From Cladopsammia gracilis (lineage: Eukaryota > Cnidaria > Anthozoa > Scleractinia > Dendrophylliidae), in assembly GCA_022457155.1 (NCBI GenBank), contig JAJGOT010000359.1, positions 793,501 to 857,500 on the forward strand: DNA of 64,000 bases. The letters run 5' to 3'. The notes beneath the pieces are model-generated. The model saw only the letters and a list, made by a program, of their open reading frames with translations, had not been told where the DNA came from and did no database searches. Positions 56,545 through 64,000 of this stretch are shown piece after piece (within the stretch, counting starts at the first letter, position 1; the number at the start of each line of letters is the position of its first letter). A program made the position numbers and the translations under genes.

Positions 56545-56927
56545 TTAAAAATGGCATCGACCGTTTACGAAAGGGAAATCAGCTTCGCCGCCATCTTGCA
56601 TGGTTTGGATGTTGCGTGTTGGCGTTTGGGACAATCGTCGGTCCTGGATGGAATAAGTTCTGCCAACTTGGTTCGTTCGATCGCGGCAGAACTGCTTTGC
56701 CTTTGGGCCGGCTGAGGGGGTTGCTGTAGGTGGTTTTGCAGACGAGAAATAATTTCTCAACGAGTGCCAGTTTGCAGGAGCTGATGTTGTAGCCCCAGCA
56801 GGAGGCGAAGGGCTTCGTTGGACATGGCGCCGAAATCAACGTTTTCCACTGTCTCCTGAGGTGCCTGGTGGCGGTTTAAACGAGTGGGAGCTGTTGCTTT
56901 AGAGGTCTTTTTCTTCTGTTTTGGCAT
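56545..56927 (-). pseudogene. Gag N-terminus with SAP-like motif
   Basis: ATG at 56927 begins PKQKKKTSKATAPTRLN and continues NVDFGAMSNEALRLLLGLQH and QLLQTGTR. LSNExLRLxLxxxxLxxTGxR is the SAP-domain core found at the start of the gag proteins whose middle part is at 55.2-56.1 kb. It is cut off at the inverted-repeat insertion and has a frameshift near 56760. Confidence 0.65.
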
Positions 56928-57072
56928 AGTCGAATGTGGGACACAGCGCGAATTGAACAACTGTACGATAACAATAAACTTGATGAGTCGGGACCGAAGC
57001 CCTCGAAAGAATGAACAGGCAAGTGCGATATAGGATAATAAGAAGGGGGGAAACGCACGTGATATGCGTGAG

Positions 57073-57345
57073 AATAGCTGACTGGAACCTTTGTTAAGAT
57101 ACATTTTGCGAGGATTGATTACATTGGACTTTGCTTATGGAAGATGGATATATTGTTTAGTACATAAGAAGCCCTTGTGGATTGATTTGCTTGGACCCTG
57201 AACTCTGATCACAAGAACTGACTGAAACCTTTGTTGAGAAACGTTCTAAAAAGTTCCTTTAGATTGGACAAGGATATATTGTAGTAGATAAGGAGCCATG
57301 GGAGATTATAGTTCTTGGATTCTGAACCTTGTTTACATTATTGTA
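57073..57345. repeat. Two degenerate ~137-bp tandem units upstream of gag
   Basis: ACTGACTGGAACCTTTGTTAAGA at 57078 is echoed by ACTGACTGAAACCTTTGTTGAGA at 57216. Both are followed by GATATATTGT and CTTGGANNCTGAAC. It sits in the probable leader of the minus-strand gag. Confidence 0.65.
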
Positions 57346-59722
57346 TACACTACAGATATTCCTTATATTTGGCAAGGATTTGTGTCAGAACATAAATAAA
57401 TGCCACAGGCCTCAAGTGTATAGCTTTTTGTGTCTGATTGTCTCGAGGTTCATTAACAGCAGTTTATTCTACAATAAACTTTAACTTTATCAGTCCCCGT
57501 TTGTCATTAGATGTTCCGCTTGGGGACCACATTCATTTACAGAGATTTGGTAACTGAATTAACATTAAAATTATGCAGTGCCATTTACCGACATTTTATA
57601 TTAGAAGTCTAGGCATTATAAAATCTTTGTAAACAGCAGATTTACAAACCTTGTTGTCAGATTTTGCGAAGTCTGTAAATTGTAAGTCTTTGATCTCATT
57701 ACAGCTCCTAGAATTTATAAACATTTCACAAAAATTTTATAAAGAACAAGACAACAAAACAAAATAATTTACAGAGATTTTGTTTTTAACAGGCGAAAGT
57801 ACCAAGTCTGTAAATTCAAGATTTATAGACATTACATGAAGTCTGTAAATGGTCCAAATTTTCCAGTGATACTTAGTAGGTTACCAAGGCAGTGGTCGGG
57901 GGCTTGACTTGGTTGGTATTGGAGTTTCATGGTTTGTTCTTGTGAAATAGAATGACCCCCCCCCCCCCATTATTTCTTTTCACGTGCACCCCTATGCTGT
58001 GTAAAATCTGGTGTTTGTGTTTAAAGAAAAGAGCACTTTTGAATGACAATGAGCAATATAACAGACCTTCAAACTTTCGCTGACTGTAAGTAAATGTTGC
58101 AAGAACAATAGCTTTTCTCCGCGATGAATACTTTGAACTCACTTACAAGCCGCTAAGCGGTTAAAATTTCCAGAAACGTTCAATCGCTGGAGAAACACTG
58201 AAAAAATTATTATGCATATGCTTAAGTTCAAACATTTTGAATAAATAAACAAGAAACTGTTTAAAGCATTAACTTGAGCTTCCTTGGGGACCACATAACA
58301 AATGAGGAGGCAATTTTTTTCTTGGGAGCATGTGGGGGTATCGGAGCTATGAGTAGAAGGAAAAAAGGTGCCAGCCAGGCAGGGTACATAGTAACCACTG
58401 ACTGCCTTTTGCTGGTAGAACTGGGTGTCCCGCCGAACACTTATAAAAAGTCTTTGAAATGGGAATAGGAAGCGTTCTACGTTCATGGTATGAACGAGAG
58501 AAAAAGTCCCAATTAGTTATCAAATTAAATTAGTTATCAAAGTATGGCCTTGAGGTTTGCTGTACACAGAGGTTTGCTGGCCTTGAGGTTTGCTGTACAC
58601 AGACTCCATTTTTAAACAAATGTTGCTTAAAAATAAACAACGCAAAGGCAATAACAGTTTGTAATGGCTATTGCTTTTGGTACTGTTACATTATGGTCAG
58701 AATCAAGATATAAAAAAAGTAAACGAGTTTTTAAAAGTAAATTTTCATCTTTTATTTTCAACAAGCAAAATATGATTTACAATGACAAGTTTCAGGGAGC
58801 CACTACAGTTAGTTATTATTCTACTTAGTTGAGTGCAAAGACATTTATAAAACGTTTATCAAACGTTTAAGTTTTGGCGTTGTGAAACTTCAAATTCGAT
58901 TTTTTTAATTGCTCCAAGCACGATCCTATAGCTTAAGGGATGGACCACTGTTTCTTGACCGGGGGAGAGGGGATTTCCACATGCAAACATTTTAATTTGT
59001 TTATATGCAGCACCTGCTGCAACTTGCTGCAAACAATTTCTTTTGCGTCTCTATCCCCCTGCTAAGAATTAATTTTTTGCTTGCATACAATTTATTTCAG
59101 TGTTTATAGCCTCTGCAAACAATTTAAAAATTTTCCAACCGCCCTTCCCATCAAAAAAATATGATCCGTCTCTAAAGATGATCAAGAATTGGAAACTCGA
59201 TAAATTTAGTTTGATGATACATTTGATACTTTTAAAGCTGAAACGTATCATTTAAAAAAAATCGAAAACGCAACGGAGGTGTGTTAAAAAAAACATGAAA
59301 ACCCAACTGACGTTGCAACAAAAAAAAAACCCTGAAACTCAACTGAGGTTGCTACACAGGTACCCCAACTGTAACTGTGTCAAATGGCGATTTTATTATT
59401 GAAGATTATTGGGAAAACAAAAAAAAAACACGCAAAAATCAATCAGTTTCCTACAACGATAACAAAACGTCTCTTAATCAGTTAGGTTAGATGTCTTGAT
59501 ACCTTTATGGATGCTTTTTGATCGTGTCTACGCATTTTAGAGTGTTTTTTTAGGGGGATCACTTTTTCACTGGGTCGACTTACTAATACGGATTTTAAAC
59601 GGATGGAATGCAACGCCACAAGGACTTATGACTGTTTGCCGGAATATTTCTTTAAAACACTTCCCAGCTTTTCAAATTTGAAATTTGGTTCCGAAGTTTC
59701 AGTTAGTGGTATTGTGAACTAT
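57346..59722. other. No recognisable gene
   Basis: AT-rich. AAGTCTGTAAAT or close variants recur near 57670, 57810 and 57840, and a 13-C run lies at about 57957-57969. Short frames are present but no motif. Confidence 0.4.
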
Positions 59723-60880
59723 TTAATATATATAGATAGGCAGAGCCTAACAGCAAAGCACTATGAACAAGCTTAACTAAGGTGAAACTTAACTAAGGTG
59801 AAAGGTCGGAAGCACAAGAATTAAGATTGACGACCGGGCTATTTTTCAATTTTAGCAATTCCCAAAAAACAGTAAGCTTATTACCCGACCGTCTGCACAG
59901 TACATTTAGACCATAGAAAGTTCACAAAAACAACTTTTCTCCGTCTAGAATTACAGGTACGACTACTTTCCGAATAAAATACAGTTTTTGTTTGCCAAAA
60001 ATTGCCCGAGAAACTGATTTGGAAATCAAAATTGCAAAAATACACAAACATATTTGCATAAGGCGATGCGAGTGAAGATAGAACTGTACTATAAAATCAA
60101 AGTCTTGTTTTGTTTATAAAATTGCTTTTCAATCTATCTAATGAATGAACAAAGACATAAAAATGGACAACTCAATCTTCTTTCGAAAAATTTTATTCAA
60201 ATCTTCATTAGTTTATGTATAAAAAAAACACGTACGATTTACAGCGCATCAAAGCAAAGCTGTCCTCGATGAAATTCAAGATAACAGCACGACTTAATTT
60301 GAGCACGTTTCATAAACATGTCTCCAAAACACAAAGGAAAAGTCAATCAAAAATTGATATCAACATAAATTCCCATCGAAAAATGTGGTTTATTTTACCT
60401 TTAAGTCACTGGACTGCTTGGAAATTCATTAAAACTCCGCATCTTCGGTTCTGAAATCCGTAATAAAAACAAGGCATCCCCCGCATTGCTCCTGCATTGA
60501 TGAAAACGTATGAGGGTTCCTCGAAGCAAGATTTTATCCCCGAAAGCTCTTCTTTTTCCACTAAAGCGGCTTCTGAGTATCCCTTAATTAGTATCCCTGT
60601 CTTGAGTAGCAAACCGCGAAAAAATGCAGGGAAGTAACGAATTTTTAAACACTGTGAAAGATCCAACTGTTTTTAATGTTTACAGAGCTGACGACTGTGT
60701 AGCGGCGCCACACCTGCGCGACTGACACATGTCACGGAGGCGCGCCCGCGAAACATTCCACTAGCCATGACCATGAAATATGACGGACACAGGTTCTGTT
60801 AGTATGGTGCTGCGCAGCCAGGCCTTCGGCCAGGCAAGTGCTCCGCTATCAATAGGAATAGGAAACAATAAAATAAGGAC
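59723..60880 (-). repeat. Dispersed element X, copy 2 (uninterrupted)
   Basis: It aligns with 22358-23111 plus 24757-24845. The shared landmarks are ATATATATAGATAG, CAGAGCCTAACAGC, TTTTAGCAATTC, TTTCGAAAAATTTTATT, the minus-strand peptide LLLKTGILIKGYSEAALVEK and the R1 end at 60745-60855. It lacks the long-TIR element, so it shows the empty site. Confidence 0.78.
60745..60855 (+). repeat. Dispersed repeat family R1, copy 4
   Basis: The copy reads GCGAAACATTCCACTAGCCA, TGACGGACACAGGTTCTG, CTGCGCAGCCAGGCCTTCGG and AAGTGCTCCGCTATCA. It is the terminal part of element X copy 2. Confidence 0.82.
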
Positions 60881-61263
60881 AGAAAAAGTTGCACTATTTT
60901 GATATGGTTTGTACAAGTAGTTTTTTTCATAGGAATATTGTTAATGTGGTTTGACCTGTCGGAAAATTAACTCAACGCATAAATGCGTGGAAACAGTGTG
61001 GTCTGATTGGTTGACGTTCTTGGATGTATAGGCTTTCATAAACAAAATTAGATTACTATAGAAATAAAACAATAAAGAAGTCTAAAATAAATGTATCAAT
61101 GTGTGATAAAGAACACTGAAAAATACAATGGTAAAAAAGTCGTATATTTTCTACAATGAAATCAAGCAAAGGAAATGCCAAGTAGTGTTTGTGCTATTCA
61201 CATGCAATTTAATACCTGTTAATGTCAAAATAACTTGACATGGATTGTCGTCATCTATGTCTT

Positions 61264-62306
61264 CTATGGTTTCTGATTCATCATTATCTTTGTTGTACTT
61301 TCAATAATAGCCTCCAAAGTGGAAGTAAACAATGAATACCATGTGGTTTGGTCACCTCTTTTGATAGAAATACGTGCTGTCGTAGTTTTGGTAGAATTCT
61401 TGATGAGAAATCGTGACTGGCAGTTCATACAACTTAGCGTAGGCGAACCTTGTTGAAATTGGACCTTATTGGAGCAAGTCACGCAGTTGTAAAACACCAT
61501 TAGGTCTACGCTTTGAATATTATCACAGGTTATTTCGTTTGTTTTGAGTTCGTCTTTTCCCTGTTTGATTTCTCGTTCAGAGATGTGGGGCAGATTTTCA
61601 GTTAATTTGTTAAAGACGGTATCTGTCACTGATGATAAGTATTTTTTGCCTTTAAACTGTCGAAGATGAATGTTTTGGATTTCATAGAAACCATCTTCTG
61701 TACTTTTGATCTGCTTGTTCCAAATTGTGATTGGAGTACTTCCAAATTCGTCTTGGTTAATTTAGCCTCCAGGCTGTAAAGTTAATCTCTAAAGTTAAGT
61801 ATTATATTATCTGTAGTTTTTCTTGTTTAGTGTGTTCTTGTAAAATGTATATATCTATATTGTTATGAGTAAAATAAAATTGTATTGTATTGTATTGTAT
61901 TATTGTATTGATCTCTTGTGGTGACCACTGATGTTTTATTGTAATCGGCATTGAAAGAAAAATGAACTTTTGCTTCCAAGGCATCGTTGATTTGTGTACC
62001 TGCATTCACCCAAATAACATCTTTTTCTGTTGTGTGGAAGGTAAATTTGGTTAGCTTGCGTGGTGTTCCACTTTCAGCTTTGCTTTCCACATTGGCTTTA
62101 TGTTTTCTCGGTGAAAAGCACAATGCTATTGTTTTCTTTTTTTTCTCTTGGATTGTAAATGAAAAGTATTCCGATCCTTTTGTACTTTTTTTCACTGGGC
62201 TGACATTGTGGAGATAACCAACAATGGTTGGATCTTTGAGGGGTTGAGTTGAGATTTTTTGGAGAAATTGAACTTGGTCTTCGAACTGTTGTTTCAGATG
62301 GCTCAA
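61264..62306 (-). pseudogene. RPA-like single-strand DNA-binding protein, interrupted
   Basis: First part: PTIVGYLHNVSPVKKSTKGS, EYFSFTIQEKKKKTIALCFS, GTPRKLTKFTFHT (OB fold). After an interruption (frameshift and an ATAC-type microsatellite at 61880-61910) come STPITIWNKQIKSTEDGFYE, IQNIHLRQFKGKKYLSSVTD (second OB fold) and FYNCVTCSNKVQFQQG ... LSCMNCQSRFL (C-x2-C ... C-x2-C). This is the RPA70 DBD-C-type zinc ribbon. Multicopy RPA1-like proteins accompany Helitrons and other elements in cnidarians. The two halves are in different frames, and splicing could explain part of this. Confidence 0.72.
61880..61912. repeat. (TATTG)n microsatellite
   Basis: Five to six TATTG units split the RPA-like coding sequence on the minus strand. 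Confidence 0.9.
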
Positions 62307-62475
62307 TTGATGTTGAACTGCTTGATGGATGTGTACATGTAGTCACGTTCTTTTTTGTAGAAAGGTTAGCACCTCTTGGAACTGTTGTTTCAGATGGCTC
62401 AGTTGATGTTGAACTGCTTGATGGAGGTGTACACGTTGTCACGTTCTTACTTGTAGAAGGGTTGGCACCTGAAGA
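62284..62475 (-). repeat. Two 96-bp in-frame tandem repeats, Ser/Thr-rich
   Basis: Units start at 62284 and 62380 and encode a Ser/Thr-rich linker (TTCTPPSSSSTSTEPSETTV) upstream of the RPA-like OB fold on the minus strand. The 96-bp length keeps the frame. Confidence 0.85.
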
Positions 62476-63091
62476 AATGAAATATTCCCTTGTTATCGGT
62501 AATTATATTTATCAAGAATTTCATTTCGAAAGACTACCTTTTTTCGGAAAGGTTTTGACAGATTTCGACATTTCAGGACTACGTAGCAACTGAAAACCGC
62601 CGACTTCCGTGCGTTGAGTAGAAAACTAGCAGGTAGGTCATCGAAATGTCCAAGAGATTGTATTTTAGTCATATTTACATGAGATGATAACGGTGTTTGC
62701 ATGAGAATCCGACAGCATATATTTCCACTATAATCATATAGCGATATTTCTCGTTACATCACCTATTGGTTATTAATGTGCCAACCAGAGAACTATTGGC
62801 TGTTGAAACGGCTGTTGTAAAAGTTACAGTGCTCCTGCCACAAGAAGTTTATAGCATTCGTGTCGATGATCGGAGAAAAAGTTACCGGGTCCAGCAGCAA
62901 GAGGTTTATACATGAAGCACTTGATTGGGTCGATCGGAGTTACACTATCGGGACTTTGTAAGCCGTTCATCAGCCGTTCGAACTGCTCGAGCTTGCGAGA
63001 TAAAAATTGAAATTCCCCTCGCAGCGTAGATACCAAATGCTAAAGTGAAAAAAGTGATAGATTACGACGCTGTTCATATGATGGTTATACT
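62476..63091. other. Unplaced minus-strand frames upstream of the RPA-like gene
   Basis: A frame at 63036-62824 begins TLRGEFQFLSRKLEQFERLM and looks like a coiled-coil exon. No family is recognised. Confidence 0.3.
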
Positions 63092-63119
63092 GACGTTTCG
63101 GCAATGCTGCCTTCTTCAG
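63092..63119 (-). other. CTGAAGA ... GCCGAAACGTC motif, hammerhead-like
   Basis: On the minus strand, CTGAAGAAGGCAGCATTGCC is followed by GAAACGTCAG. It matches the loop motif of the 39.6-kb foldback insertion. CUGANGA, a 4-bp GGCA/UGCC stem and GAAA are the catalytic-core parts of a hammerhead ribozyme. Stems I and III were not established. Confidence 0.45.
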
Positions 63120-64000
63120 GGTACAATCAGCCGATCAGAATACTGTTTTACAGTAAGTATTCTTTGATTTAATTACTAATTTTCCTTTTCCTCCACAACC
63201 TCTATATCCCCAACGTCTGACATGAGATGCGATATGTCAACGTCAGAATCATCAGCGGCTTGAGTCTTCTGCCTCTTTGGCTTTCTTCGTGAAAAAAGAA
63301 GAGACGGTTTTCTGGGCTTGTGGTTGTTTTCTTATTTTCCTGCTTTGGCAAGCATTAAAATGGTCTAAAGAAAGAAATAACAAAGTACTATGAGATGACT
63401 TAGCCTGAAATACAAGTTCATCACTTCATCACTTACGAGTATTAAAGTACGACATGCGACCAGTTCTATATTGATTAATTTTTTTCTACCAAAAATTGGC
63501 GTCTCACTTTGGGGAAAACAGCTAACAAGAATAATTGAGTCTACCAAAATTATATCAGGGTCTAATGCCGTCAATGTTTTAAACAAAATGGTGCTCTTGA
63601 CATTCATATCACAGATTCATTTGTGAGATCCCGATTGTTATTTCCGAATCGTATGAAGCAATACAAATACATGTTTGCTACAGACTGCTCGACAACTTGA
63701 ATGAACGATATGAGAGAGAAAACTTTGGCTTAGCTCTCCAGTGACCCTACGGTATGCATTGTTCATATAGCATTAATAACAGAACTGGTTCTCTTCCTTG
63801 GGGGTTTGGTATTGGGCGAACAACCCTTACTATCTTGAATACCAAGACGTCTACCAACCACCTAAGTGTGTTTTAATTTTTAATCTATATGCGTGGAGCG
63901 TGTGCTGCCACCATTTTTACCTTCGTTTAGTTTTAGTTTTTCTTCTTCCGTTAGCGTGAGTGGGGTTTCTGACGTGGCAGGTGTTGGGTGCGGAGCATTT
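63120..64000. other. No certain gene; possible minus-strand exons
   Basis: At 63345-63175 the minus strand, after TTGCCAAAGCAG, has two competing open frames. One contains QKTVSSFF, the other the acidic run AADDSDVDISHLMSDVGDIE. At 63607-63430 a frame reading KTLTALDPDIILVDSII ends at a CTC-GTAAGT donor. They may be exons of a host or element gene running off the window. I cannot name it. Confidence 0.3.

Overview
The window is eukaryotic and almost entirely transposable-element territory. It has AT-rich DNA, GT-AG introns, no bacterial-type operons, many mutually inserted repeats, and no host gene that I can name with confidence. The element set is DIRS-type tyrosine-recombinase retrotransposons with SAP/CCHC gag, Harbinger with a MADF-BESS partner, hAT, OTU plus DUF6570 Helitron proteins, Tx1/L1-like and CR1/L2-like LINEs, and DUF6589. 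This mix is what I know from cnidarians, especially anthozoans and stony corals. That assignment is inference from family composition, not from a marker gene.

Layout. 1-2.9 kb: OTU and DUF6570 Helitron fragments on the minus strand. 5.7-7.3 kb: a hAT relic with terminal inverted repeats (TIRs) and a perfect 8-bp target-site duplication (TSD). 9.3-11.2 kb: two 275-bp repeats, each with its own TIRs. 12.1-13.4 kb: a Harbinger-type MADF relic. 13.4-15.0 kb: a DUF6589 gene relic split by a 5'-truncated LINE that ends in (GATA)n. 16.8-21.45 kb: a non-coding or decayed element with textbook split direct repeats (DIRS/PAT architecture) and an 83-bp satellite inside. 22.4-24.9 kb: a dispersed repeat interrupted by a long-TIR element, itself interrupted by a LINE tail. 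24.9-31 kb: a DIRS-like element with RT, RNase H and tyrosine recombinase, all decayed. 31-33.8 kb: a second RT element with gag, CCHC, RT and RNase H. 34.4-39.5 kb: a complete Harbinger transposon with an apparently intact transposase and a broken partner gene. 39.55-39.86 kb: a small hairpin-forming insertion with a 13-bp TSD. 41.5-42.3 kb: a two-exon gene of unknown function. 42.4-44.9 kb: a Tx1/L1-like LINE. 45.1-48.1 kb: a decayed protein-kinase plus RecQ-helicase gene. 49.7-51.1 kb: a decayed HECT-domain gene. 52-57 kb: retroelement fragments, including an endonuclease-like C-terminus, DIRS RT, a minisatellite, and gag with CCHC and SAP regions split by an inverted-repeat/tRNA-like insertion. 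61.2-62.5 kb: an RPA-like single-strand DNA-binding protein gene or relic.

Functionally, the only module that looks capable of activity is the Harbinger transposase, whose conserved acidic residues, two-exon frame, TIRs and TSD are all in place. Most other coding regions carry frameshifts, stops or lost catalytic motifs. The most interesting structural signals are the split-repeat element with its internal satellite, the independent low-complexity expansions in two DIRS-like elements, the kinase-RecQ fusion, and hammerhead-like motifs next to a foldback insertion.
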